Assembly: GCA_937958685.1 (NCBI GenBank)
Contig: CALGNF010000063.1
Span: 1 to 21,680 of the forward strand
Length of the DNA: 21,680 bases
Reading direction: 5' to 3'
DNA from: an uncultured Caryophanales bacterium
GTDB taxonomy: Bacteria > Bacillota_I > Bacilli_A > Izemoplasmatales > Hujiaoplasmataceae
Each line of letters begins with the position of its first letter. Position 1 is the first letter of the stretch. This document shows, piece by piece, positions 14,585 to 21,635 of this stretch. The translations under genes and the position numbers were made by a program. A model generated the notes under the pieces. That model saw nothing but the letters and a program-made list of their open reading frames with translations. It was not told the origin of the DNA and did not search any database.

Positions 14585-15622
14585 ATGAAAATCGGCTTCT
14601 TTGAGAAATACCTCTCTGCCTTTGTGCTTCTCTGTATGGGTATTGGCGTGTTGTTAGGTTTATGGTTGCCAGCTGTACCAGAATTTCTTGGCCGATTCGA
14701 GATTGCCAGCGTTAACATTCCCATAGGAATCCTCATTTGGATCATGATCTATCCGATGATGCTAAAGATTGACTTCACGGCAATCAAAAACGTGGGCAAG
14801 AACCCCAAAGGATTGTTCGTCACTTGGATCACCAACTGGCTAATCAAACCATTCACAATGTTTGGTGTTGCATATTTGTTCTTCTTCATCATTTTCAGAG
14901 CCATCATTCCCAATGACCTGGCGAATGACTACTTACGTGGAGCTGTGCTTTTGGGTGCGGCTCCGTGTACCGCCATGGTCTTTGTGTGGAGTGGGCTCAC
15001 GAAAGGGGACCCTGCATACACGTTGGTGCAGGTGGCAACAAACGACCTCATCATTCTTGTGCTTTTCGCACCCATAGTCGGGTTCTTGCTCAATGCCAGC
15101 GGAGTTACCGTTCCTTGGATAACATTGTTCTTGTCGGTGTTTTTATTTGTGGTGATTCCACTTGCATCAGCATCTTTAACAAGACACCTGATTTCCAGAA
15201 GCAAAGGGAAAACATATCTGGAAACGGTGTTTGTACCAAAATTCACTAAGCTCACGATCAGCGGACTCTTGCTTACCCTCATCCTGATCTTTACGCTTCA
15301 AAGCGACCTCATCATCAGCAATCCTCTGCATATTCTCTTGATCGCGATTCCACTCGTTATCCAGACATTTTTGATATTCGGTATCGCTTACGGCGCGTCC
15401 AAAGCACTCAAGCTTCCCCATAATATTGCCGCTCCGGCAGGCATGATCGGGGCAAGTAATTTCTTCGAACTGGCAGTTGCCGTGGCCATCGCGCTCTTTC
15501 CGCTCTTTCCCGGTGTCGCTTTAGCGACTGTCGTCGGCGTGTTGACCGAGGTGCCTGTAATGCTCATTCTTGTAAAAATTGCCAACAAAACAGCAAAGGT
15601 GTTTCCAACTGCGAATCAGTAA
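14585..15622 (+). CDS. acr3: ACR3-type arsenite efflux permease
   Basis: 345 residues with about ten membrane helices, the usual size of bacterial ACR3. The family signature GAAPCTAMVFVWS carries Cys128, and the late helix GVLTEVPVML carries Glu322; these appear to correspond to the conserved Cys and Glu shown to be needed in characterised ACR3 proteins. It exports arsenite from the cytoplasm using the proton gradient. The ATG follows AGGAG. It lies downstream of arsR, and its base composition looks more AT-rich than nearby housekeeping genes, in keeping with transfer. A 161-base gap without a clear terminator or promoter separates it from the ferredoxin gene. Confidence 0.95.
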   Translation: MKIGFFEKYLSAFVLLCMGIGVLLGLWLPAVPEFLGRFEIASVNIPIGILIWIMIYPMMLKIDFTAIKNVGKNPKGLFVTWITNWLIKPFTMFGVAYLFFFIIFRAIIPNDLANDYLRGAVLLGAAPCTAMVFVWSGLTKGDPAYTLVQVATNDLIILVLFAPIVGFLLNASGVTVPWITLFLSVFLFVVIPLASASLTRHLISRSKGKTYLETVFVPKFTKLTISGLLLTLILIFTLQSDLIISNPLHILLIAIPLVIQTFLIFGIAYGASKALKLPHNIAAPAGMIGASNFFELAVAVAIALFPLFPGVALATVVGVLTEVPVMLILVKIANKTAKVFPTANQ

Positions 15623-15783
15623 GCATCATAAAACAAAGTATAGCTGCTTATCCAGAGCATCTCTGAACTAAAGTATCCCGATAACGGAAAAACCGCCTTT
15701 ATTCGATGCTGCAAGCACAAACAAACCGACAAGTGCAATCCCATACGGCACAAAGAGTATCTTATCACAAGGGAGGATTTATT

Positions 15784-16023
15784 ATGGCAGAGACATGGTA
15801 TCCAGTGATCGATTACGACCTATGCGCCGAATGTGGCGCTTGTGTTGCCAAATGCTGCAATGGAGTTTATGTAAAGGGGAAAAGCAGGCCGGAAGTTGTT
15901 AATCCGAACAATTGTGTATCTGGTTGTCGCGGGTGCCAAAAGTTGTGTCCCACAGGTGCGATCAGCTACATTGGTGATACCGGCAAAATCCAAGCGTGTG
16001 ACTGCAAGTGTGCATGCAACTAG
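15784..16023 (+). CDS. Cys-rich dicluster ferredoxin with C-terminal CxCxCxC tail
   Basis: 79 residues from the ATG at 15784 (GGGAGG upstream); a reading from 15706 adds an unlikely N-terminus. Thirteen residues are Cys. Two [4Fe-4S] motifs are seen: Cys14, 17, 20, 24 (CAECGACVAKC) and Cys44, 48, 51, 55 (CVSGCRGCQKLCP), the second with a C-x3-C first step. Beyond them the protein ends CDCKCACN, four alternating cysteines (72, 74, 76, 78), plus an extra Cys25. The tail could bind a metal or trivalent arsenic, or take part in thiol transfer. It sits between acr3 and an ArsP-like permease, 28 bases before the latter. An electron-transfer or metalloid-carrier role in arsenic detoxification is inference. 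Confidence 0.9.
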   Translation: MAETWYPVIDYDLCAECGACVAKCCNGVYVKGKSRPEVVNPNNCVSGCRGCQKLCPTGAISYIGDTGKIQACDCKCACN

Positions 16024-16051
16024 AAAACTGCTCACAGAAGGGACATAGAAG

Positions 16052-17074
16052 ATGAAAGAAATACTCTTGAGCGGCTGGGAAGCCTTGGTTGCCTACTTCA
16101 CGCTTCCCCGGGTAATCTCGCTCACAATCGCTTTTTTCTTGTCAGGTGCAATCGCCACGTTCATGTCGCAGGGAGCGGTCGTCAAGCACTTTGGCCCTGA
16201 TGCTCCCAAGACGCTATCCTACTTGGTCGCCTCTGTCTCGGGCGCCATTCTGGCGGTCTGTTCCTGTTCGGTGCTACCGATGTTCGCGAGCATCCGCAAA
16301 AAGGGAGCGGGCATCGGACCGGCGATCACGTTCCTCTTTTCGGGACCGGCGATCAACATTTTGGCGATCACCATGACCTTCAGCATGATCGGCGTTGCCA
16401 TCGGACTGGTCCGGGTCATCGGCGCGATCGTCCTTTCGTTGATCATCGGTGTGATCATCAGTCTGCTTTATCGCAAATCGGAAACCGTCGAAGCCAATGC
16501 GGCGATGTTTGTGAGCGATGCGATCAGCCCCAGAAAAACATGGCAGAATCTCTTGTTCTTCGCAACACTGATCGCCATCCTCGTTTTGGGCGTCAAGAAT
16601 CCGCTGCCGACAGGAATCCTGACGATTGTCTTGGGTGTCCAATTGATAATGTATTTCCAAAAATCGGAATTATGGACTTGGGTCAAAGAAACCGCCAAAT
16701 TGGCCAAGAAGATCATTCCCCTGTTCATCATCGGTATTTTCTTGGCTGGGATTATCACGTATTTGATTCCCCCGGCAACAATGGCTAGACTGGTCGGAGC
16801 GAATACCATATGGGCGAATCTGCTGGGATCGGGATTCGGCGCTCTGATGTATTTCGCGACCCTGACCGAGGTGCCGATTGTCACTTCCTTCCTTTCTTTA
16901 GGGATGGGCATGGGGCCGGCAACAGCACTGCTTCTCGCGGGACCGACATTAAGTCTTCCGAACATGATCGTCATCGCGAAGGTATTGGGCATTAAAAAAG
17001 GTTTTACTTATTTTGGCCTGGTGATTCTTCTTTCAGGCGCGATCGGTTTTATGGCAGGACTGTGGATCTATTAG
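16052..17074 (+). CDS. arsP: ArsP/YraQ-family (DUF318) permease, probable organoarsenical efflux
   Basis: 340 residues, about eight to ten membrane helices in two related halves. The first half has AVCSCSVLP with Cys70 and Cys72, followed by FLFSGPAINI; the second has FATLTEVPIV and LLLAGPTLSLPNM. This is the DUF318/YraQ permease family, whose studied member ArsP exports trivalent methyl- and aromatic arsenicals. Start at 16052 with GAAGGGA upstream. The thioredoxin-like gene follows after 16 bases and the ferredoxin precedes it by 28, so the three form one unit. Being beside arsR and acr3 supports arsenic; the substrate of YraQ-type members without ars neighbours is generally unknown. Confidence 0.85.
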   Translation: MKEILLSGWEALVAYFTLPRVISLTIAFFLSGAIATFMSQGAVVKHFGPDAPKTLSYLVASVSGAILAVCSCSVLPMFASIRKKGAGIGPAITFLFSGPAINILAITMTFSMIGVAIGLVRVIGAIVLSLIIGVIISLLYRKSETVEANAAMFVSDAISPRKTWQNLLFFATLIAILVLGVKNPLPTGILTIVLGVQLIMYFQKSELWTWVKETAKLAKKIIPLFIIGIFLAGIITYLIPPATMARLVGANTIWANLLGSGFGALMYFATLTEVPIVTSFLSLGMGMGPATALLLAGPTLSLPNMIVIAKVLGIKKGFTYFGLVILLSGAIGFMAGLWIY

Positions 17075-17090
17075 GAAAGGAGAACGATTG

Positions 17091-17327
17091 ATGATAATCA
17101 AAATCCTCGGAAGCGGCTGTCCCAGCTGCCGCCGGCTGGAGGAAAACACCCGTTTGGCCCTGGTTGAGGCAGACATGACCGCAACGATCGTCAAGGTCAC
17201 CGATGTGGCCGCGATCATCGAACATGGCGTCATGAAAACACCCGCGCTCGTCATCGACGACACGGTGAGAGCGTCAGGGAGGATCCTTTCGGTTGCGGAA
17301 ATCAAGAACCTATTGCTTGATAATTGA
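17091..17327 (+). CDS. Mini-thioredoxin (small redox-active disulfide protein)
   Basis: 78 residues from the ATG at 17091, eight bases after AAAGGAG; the TTG directly before it is not needed. The redox site is GSGCPSC near the N-terminus (Cys10 and Cys13), followed by the compact thioredoxin-like fold with the cis-proline segment MKTPALVIDD and a final helix VAEIKNLLLDN. It is the family of small redox-active disulfide proteins often encoded next to DUF318 permeases. It probably supplies thiols to the permease or reduces arsenical intermediates in the cytoplasm. It is last in the arsenic locus, followed by a terminator. Confidence 0.9.
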   Translation: MIIKILGSGCPSCRRLEENTRLALVEADMTATIVKVTDVAAIIEHGVMKTPALVIDDTVRASGRILSVAEIKNLLLDN

Positions 17328-17360
17328 GCTTTCGCAATCAACCAACTGCTCAACGGCACC

Positions 17361-17391
17361 AACGTTCCTTCTTTTGGAGGGACGTTTTTTT
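17361..17391 (+). terminator. Rho-independent terminator of the arsenic locus
   Basis: Stem AACGTTCC (17361-17368) with GGGACGTT (17379-17386), eight pairs including one G-U, a 10-base loop and a run of seven T (17385-17391). It ends the arsR-to-thioredoxin block. Confidence 0.88.
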
Positions 17392-17462
17392 GCTTTGGTT
17401 GAAAATGATTCCCGTTTCGCGGTTGTATAAGGACATTTATCCGCCGAATTTCGCGGACATTG

Positions 17463-17490
17463 TTCATTATGGTCATCACTATGTTAGAAT
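17463..17490 (+). promoter_or_regulatory. Promoter of the flavodoxin-fold gene pair
   Basis: Extended -10 TGTTAGAAT (TAGAAT at 17485-17490) with a weak -35 TTCATT (17463-17468) at 16 bases. The start should be near 17497, about 68 bases before the first gene. Confidence 0.55.
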
Positions 17491-17564
17491 GGTGATGGGT
17501 GCATCGCGCAGGGATTTTATTCGGCGAAAGCGGTCGAAAAGCCGGCGATCACCGGAGGTGTATC

Positions 17565-18065
17565 ATGAAATTGATCATCCACGACCTTGACCAGGAACAA
17601 GCGCGGCGGATCTTGCCCGCACCAAATGAAGATTGTCACATCATCGATACCACGACCATGCCGAAACCCTGCCGCGGCTGTTTCCATTGCTGGATCAAGA
17701 CCCCCGGACAATGCATCATCCCCGACGCCTATCAGAACATGGGCGCACTGATCGGCCGCTCGCGGGAATTGATCCTGATCAGTTCCTGTCTTTATGGCTG
17801 CGAAAGTCCGGCGGTGAAGATGGTTCTCGACCGCAGCATCGGCTATATGCTGCCTCTCTTCCATATCACCCGCAACGAGATGCATCATCTCAGCCGTTAC
17901 CCCAGACGCCTCCGTTTTCGAGTGCTTTTTTATGGGGGAGCGATCACCGAAATGGAAAAAGCAACGGCATCAAGACTGATCAAGGCCCAAGCCCTCAACT
18001 TGAAAGCGCGTTTCGTGGAAACCCGCTTCTTTACCGACATGGAAACGATCAAGGAGGCGCTATGA
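17565..18065 (+). CDS. Flavodoxin family protein
   Basis: 166 residues from the ATG at 17565, which has CGGAGGTG upstream; a reading from 17499 has no comparable site. The pattern KPCRGCFHCWIKTPGQCIIPD (Cys36, 39, 42, 50), then YQNMG and VKMVLDRSIGYMLP, marks a flavodoxin-like family common in Clostridia and relatives. The usual FMN phosphate loop at the N-terminus is missing (IIHDLDQEQARRIL instead), which from memory is normal for this group. Likely a cytoplasmic flavin- or thiol-based redox protein. The four-base ATGA overlap with the next gene indicates translational coupling and probably a heterodimer. Confidence 0.87.
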   Translation: MKLIIHDLDQEQARRILPAPNEDCHIIDTTTMPKPCRGCFHCWIKTPGQCIIPDAYQNMGALIGRSRELILISSCLYGCESPAVKMVLDRSIGYMLPLFHITRNEMHHLSRYPRRLRFRVLFYGGAITEMEKATASRLIKAQALNLKARFVETRFFTDMETIKEAL

Positions 18066-18700
18066 TGAAAATCGCCGTCTTGATCGGCAGCCCCAAAGGA
18101 GCCAAATCGACGTCTTTCAGATTGTTCAAAGAACTCCAAGGCCTTGTCAATGGCGAACATGAGTGCCAAGAGCTCATCTTGGACAACCCCGAGGTATCCG
18201 CAGCCGGGTTACAGGCCATCGCGGAAAGCGATATTCTGATCTTGTCGTTTCCCCTATATTTTGACGGCATCCCCGGACACTTTCTGGCGTGTCTGCCGAT
18301 CATTGCCAAAATGATCGAAAACCAAAAACACAAACCCACCGTCTACGCGCTTGTCCATGCCGGCTTCTTTGAAGGCAAACAATGCGTCAATGCCATCGCC
18401 TGCTGCAAAAACTGGGTAGCCGGGATGGCCGCCATCTGGGGCGGCGGCGTCGGGATCGGCGCCGGAGCGGCGCTTGCCAGTTTGAAGCAAGTTGCGCTCG
18501 GCCAAGGAAAGCGGAAGTCGTTGGGAGTGGCATTCACCGCTTTGGCAAAGGCGATCAGTGATAAGCGCCAAGTGCCTGATGCGTACCTCTCACCTGATTT
18601 TCCCCGTTTCGTCTACAAGCTTTTGGTTCATCGCAACTGGTACGCCAGCCTCAAACACCACAACTTGAAACGCAAGGACCTCTACCGGCGACTGCCATGA
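18062..18700 (+). CDS. NAD(P)H-dependent FMN reductase-like protein
   Basis: 212 residues from 18062, or 211 from the ATG at 18065, which is better spaced (7 bases) from AAGGAGG; the two starts are adjacent. The flavin phosphate-binding loop GSPKGAKSTSF is intact at residues 9-19, and SDILILSFPLYFDGIPG follows as the second flavin-contact segment. CCKNW (Cys118 and Cys119) and a Gly-rich WGGGVGIGAGAAL segment come later. It should reduce a flavin or quinone-like substrate with NAD(P)H. It overlaps the preceding flavodoxin-family gene by four bases; having the loop its neighbour lacks, it may complete a two-subunit enzyme. Confidence 0.85.
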   Translation: MMKIAVLIGSPKGAKSTSFRLFKELQGLVNGEHECQELILDNPEVSAAGLQAIAESDILILSFPLYFDGIPGHFLACLPIIAKMIENQKHKPTVYALVHAGFFEGKQCVNAIACCKNWVAGMAAIWGGGVGIGAGAALASLKQVALGQGKRKSLGVAFTALAKAISDKRQVPDAYLSPDFPRFVYKLLVHRNWYASLKHHNLKRKDLYRRLP

Positions 18701-19005
18701 CAACGCCGAAGCGCATTGAACCATGTTTTGACCTTGCGCCCGGCAATCATTTTGGTTCACCAAGAGGATGAGGATTGTGAGAAACATGTCCAGGATCATG
18801 ATCGCGTTATTCAGTCTGCTTCAATTTCCGGCCACCCTCGATTTCTCTCGCCCTATGTCAGCATCGACCTGCGGAACGAGTCGAGAAAGGGACTCATCGC
18901 CACCGCCGACAACAAACACAAAGGCTGTTCCACGACGGAAATCCATTACATGCTTCAACCCCATGCCATTCTGCCATATTGATTGTTTCTCATTTCGTCC
19001 AGGGG
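18701..19005. other. Intergenic stretch before the bL25 promoter
   Basis: About 300 bases open in several frames on both strands (for example 18716-18982 plus and 18821-19042 minus). None has a ribosome binding site, and I recognise no domain. No clear terminator follows the FMN-reductase gene. It could hold a decayed gene. Confidence 0.5.
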
Positions 19006-19034
19006 TTGGTTGACAAGCATTTTCGTGGTATAAT
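19006..19034 (+). promoter_or_regulatory. rplY: Promoter of the bL25 gene
   Basis: Perfect -10 TATAAT (19029-19034). The hexamer 17 bases upstream is TTGGTT (19006-19011); a consensus TTGACA at 19010-19015 is only 13 bases away but is 18 from TATACC (19034-19039). Two alternative overlapping promoters are possible. Transcription would begin about 25 bases before the gene. Confidence 0.75.
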
Positions 19035-19064
19035 ATACCCATAGTATCGACGAAAGGAGCTCAT

Positions 19065-19688
19065 ATGAAGATCGAAAAACGGACCGAACATCCCGCCTCA
19101 CTCAGAAAAACGCAACGGATTCCGGGGGTGATCTACGGCAAAGGCATCAAGCCGATCCCCATTCAAGCCGATGACAAGGAGTTTCGCGATACCTACAAGA
19201 CTTTCGGCAAAACCAAATCCTTCAAAGTGAAACTCGACAACAAGACCCATCAGGTATTCATCAAGGATGTCCAGACCGATGTCATGAATCCCAAGACCAT
19301 TCTCAGTTTTGACTTTCTCAAGGTCGAGCACGGCAACCTGATCAAGAACAAAGTGCCAGTGCGCATCCATGGTCGCGAGGCGATGGAAAAATTCAACGGC
19401 ATCGTCGTCACCGGAGCCACCGAGGTCGAAGTGGAATACTCCGTCGACAAAGGCATCGACTTTATCGACATCGACGTCACCAACTGCCATCTGGGCGATG
19501 TCATCCATGTCCGCGACCTAAGGCTTCCCGACGGCGTCAAGGCGGTTGAGGATGAAGGCAAACTCCTGCTCAGCATCATCGAAGCCAAACGCGGCGTCAG
19601 CGAGGTCGAAATCGTCACCGAAGCCCAGCCAGCGGAAACGCCGGAGCCTGAAACACAGCCGCATACCGACCAGCATCATCATTCCTAA
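19065..19688 (+). CDS. rplY: Large ribosomal subunit protein bL25 (CTC form)
   Basis: 207 residues, the long two-domain CTC/TL5 form. The N-terminal 5S rRNA-binding domain (about 1-92) begins with the signature RIPGVIYGKGIKP, then continues through KVKLDNKTHQVFIKDVQ; the C-terminal domain (about 93-180) contains GATEVEVEYSVD and LGDVIHVRDLRLPDG. It binds 5S rRNA in the central protuberance of the large subunit; the CTC form is a general stress protein in Bacillus. The end is an acidic, proline-rich tail closing with HTDQHHHS, unusually rich in His. The ATG follows AAAGGAG. It is a single-gene unit with its own promoter and terminator. Confidence 0.95.
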   Translation: MKIEKRTEHPASLRKTQRIPGVIYGKGIKPIPIQADDKEFRDTYKTFGKTKSFKVKLDNKTHQVFIKDVQTDVMNPKTILSFDFLKVEHGNLIKNKVPVRIHGREAMEKFNGIVVTGATEVEVEYSVDKGIDFIDIDVTNCHLGDVIHVRDLRLPDGVKAVEDEGKLLLSIIEAKRGVSEVEIVTEAQPAETPEPETQPHTDQHHHS

Positions 19689-19706
19689 GCGATTCGCCTT
19701 AAGATC

Positions 19707-19740
19707 AGCGGACCCGTATTTTCTCGCGGGTTCGCTTTTT
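19707..19740 (+). terminator. Rho-independent terminator after bL25
   Basis: Stem AGCGGACCCG (19707-19716) with CGGGTTCGCT (19727-19736), ten pairs with one G-U, ten-base loop, then five T including the last stem base. Confidence 0.9.
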
Positions 19741-19774
19741 GTTTCTCGGATATGGAGTTTCCAGGCCTCGGATA

Positions 19775-19783
19775 TGTTATAAT
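19775..19783 (+). promoter_or_regulatory. Extended -10 promoter of the surface-protein pair
   Basis: TGTTATAAT, identical in form to the element at 4669-4677, with TATAAT at 19778-19783 and no good -35. The start should be near 19790, about 40 bases before the gene. Confidence 0.68.
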
Positions 19784-19830
19784 AATCTCGCCAAGAGCAG
19801 CAGATGATTCGAAATGGCGGGGGAATCGAG

Positions 19831-20400
19831 ATGAAGTGGAAACAAGGACTGTTGTGGGGAATTGTCGCCCTGGCAGCATCCGGCAGCCTGTATTTGGCCC
19901 TGGAACCGGCAACCACGGATTGCGGGCGGCTGGAGGTTGTGTCGGAAGAAGCGACGCAAGGAGACGTTCCCGAATATCGCGAGTACACTTACGGCAGCCA
20001 TGAATATGACGACTATGCGATCGTCGCCTACTGGCCGAGCGGCCAGAAGCGGCTTGTTCCTTTCACCATGGACATGCTTTCCGCTTCCGATCAGGCCAAA
20101 TTCGCTATCCCCGGGAAACACGTGCTGACCGTCTCCTACAAAGGTTCAGCCACCACGCTCAAGATCGAGGTCATCCTCTATCATCTGGTCACATTTGTGA
20201 CCAACGGCGCACCGGCAATCGATGAACTGGCGGGTATCCGTGACCAAGCGGAGATCGTTCTGCCCGTACCCGCGAGGGAGGGCTATGAGTTTCTGGGCTG
20301 GTATCGCGAGCCTGATTTTTCGGGAAACCCCCTTCCCGCGACGCTGATTGTCACTGAAGATCTCGTTCTTTATGCCCGTTGGGAAGAATTGCTGTCATGA
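19831..20400 (+). CDS. Membrane-anchored surface protein with a Flg_new/InlB B-type repeat
   Basis: 189 residues from the ATG at 19831, which follows a GGGGGA site; a start at 19804 is less likely. One N-terminal membrane helix (about 6-24) is followed by an extracellular part. Residues about 40-115 look like a beta-sandwich module (YDDYAIVAYWPSGQKRLVPF). The end (about 117-186) is one Listeria-Bacteroides (Flg_new, InlB B) repeat: HLVTFVTNG, then GYEFLGWYREPDFSGNP, then LYARWEE. Such repeats serve as stalks or adhesion modules. No catalytic domain. The stop lies 25 bases before the PI-PLC-like gene, so they are likely expressed together. Exact role unknown. Confidence 0.8.
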   Translation: MKWKQGLLWGIVALAASGSLYLALEPATTDCGRLEVVSEEATQGDVPEYREYTYGSHEYDDYAIVAYWPSGQKRLVPFTMDMLSASDQAKFAIPGKHVLTVSYKGSATTLKIEVILYHLVTFVTNGAPAIDELAGIRDQAEIVLPVPAREGYEFLGWYREPDFSGNPLPATLIVTEDLVLYARWEELLS

Positions 20401-20425
20401 AACCCACCCTTAGGAGGAAACACGT

Positions 20426-21544
20426 ATGCTGAAAATATTGAAGACGACAGCCAAGGTGATCATCTTCACGATCTTGACCGCCATCGGTCTGTTCCTGACG
20501 CTCGTGCTGGTGTTCAACAGCATCAGGTGGCACGACATCTCCTGGCAGAAGCGGCATCTTGCGGATTTGGCAGAACTTTACGACGGGACTTATGTGCCTG
20601 TGGACGAACAGCAGTTCGTCGCTTTCGATCTGGCGACGACGACGCTCAGGCTGAACGAGATCAGGATGATCGCCTCCCATAATTCCTATAAAAAATTGGG
20701 GACCGGCCTCGGCAAACTCTTTGTCGGCCTGGGCGACTCCTTCGCGGAAGCCGAAGCCCTCAAATACGGCAATCCCGACCTGACGGCGCAACTGGACCTG
20801 GGGATCCGCAGTTTTGAACTTGACGTCCGTTACCGCCGCGGCGATTTCGAGTGCACCCATGTGCCGCTTGTGGACAACAGCACCACCGCCGCCAAACTGG
20901 CGCTGGCTCTGGAAGAGATTAAACTCTGGTCCGACGGCAACCCCGGACACATCCCGATCATCCTGCTCTTCGAACTCAAGGACGACTGGATGATCCTGGA
21001 CCCCATGCTCGCCAACATCGGGGCAATTGAGTTGTTGCTGCTTGACGAGCTTCTGAAGGATAAGTTTGAAGACAGTTTGTATACCCCGGGAATGCTGATG
21101 GACGGTCACGATTCGCCAAACGCCAGGCTGCAGGCGGAGTCTTGGCCTCTCTTAACCGAACTTCTCGGCAAGATCATCGTCGTTCTTCATCCCGGTTCCT
21201 TTACCCAAACATACCTGGAAACCGATCCGGACTATGATTCGATGGCCATGTTCCCGGGTGTCTCGAACCTCAATGTCGATCACCCCTACGCCACTTTCGT
21301 CGTTCACAACGATCCCAATGTGGAAAACATCGCAGCATTGCTGGATGCAAACCTGATCGTCAGGACGCGGATGGATGCGAACCTGGTTGTCGATCCGGAC
21401 ACAAGAGCCCGGGCAATGGCTTCCGGAGCACAATTGATGACCACTGATTTCCATCCGGCACACCAATTGGAAGAGGGCGAGGCCGTCTATCTCCAAGATG
21501 AGTTTCTGATCATCACCAACGACGTTCTGACGGCGGATGAATAA
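20426..21544 (+). CDS. Membrane-anchored PI-PLC-like phosphodiesterase
   Basis: 372 residues; the ATG follows TAGGAGGA. One membrane helix at about 10-31 puts the catalytic domain outside the cell. The domain (about 70-365) has the layout of the calcium-dependent phosphoinositide phospholipase C-like family: IASHNSY with His85, RSFELDVRY with Glu131 and Asp133, and CTHVPL with His145, that is, two catalytic histidines and an acidic calcium site; the barrel continues through IPIILLFELKD and the final TTDFHP. It would cleave a glycerophosphodiester or phosphoinositide headgroup. It is intact but lies close to the contig end. Bacterial substrates of this subfamily are largely unknown. Confidence 0.85.
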   Translation: MLKILKTTAKVIIFTILTAIGLFLTLVLVFNSIRWHDISWQKRHLADLAELYDGTYVPVDEQQFVAFDLATTTLRLNEIRMIASHNSYKKLGTGLGKLFVGLGDSFAEAEALKYGNPDLTAQLDLGIRSFELDVRYRRGDFECTHVPLVDNSTTAAKLALALEEIKLWSDGNPGHIPIILLFELKDDWMILDPMLANIGAIELLLLDELLKDKFEDSLYTPGMLMDGHDSPNARLQAESWPLLTELLGKIIVVLHPGSFTQTYLETDPDYDSMAMFPGVSNLNVDHPYATFVVHNDPNVENIAALLDANLIVRTRMDANLVVDPDTRARAMASGAQLMTTDFHPAHQLEEGEAVYLQDEFLIITNDVLTADE

Positions 21545-21573
21545 AAAATCGGTGGTGAATATTCCTGGCGCTG

Positions 21574-21601
21574 TTGCATCCATGGCGAGATATGGTATAC
21601 T
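21574..21601 (+). promoter_or_regulatory. Promoter of a gene lost beyond the contig end
   Basis: A -35-like TTGCAT (21574-21579), a 16-base spacer and the extended -10 TGGTATACT (TATACT at 21596-21601). Only 34 genomic bases follow before the adapter, and no ribosome binding site or start codon is reached. Confidence 0.55.
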
Positions 21602-21635
21602 ATAGATGTATTCCCCATATATAGACTTCTGGCAT

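Noticed and set aside
15623..15783. Possible terminator or promoter between acr3 and the ferredoxin gene
   Set aside because: The only hairpin (CGG-AAAAA-CCG near 15685) has a three-base stem and no T run, and no paired -35/-10 stands out.
18821..19042. 73-codon minus-strand frame before the bL25 gene
   Set aside because: Its start lies in the bL25 leader with no Shine-Dalgarno sequence, and the protein resembles no family I know; it may be a relic but cannot be supported.
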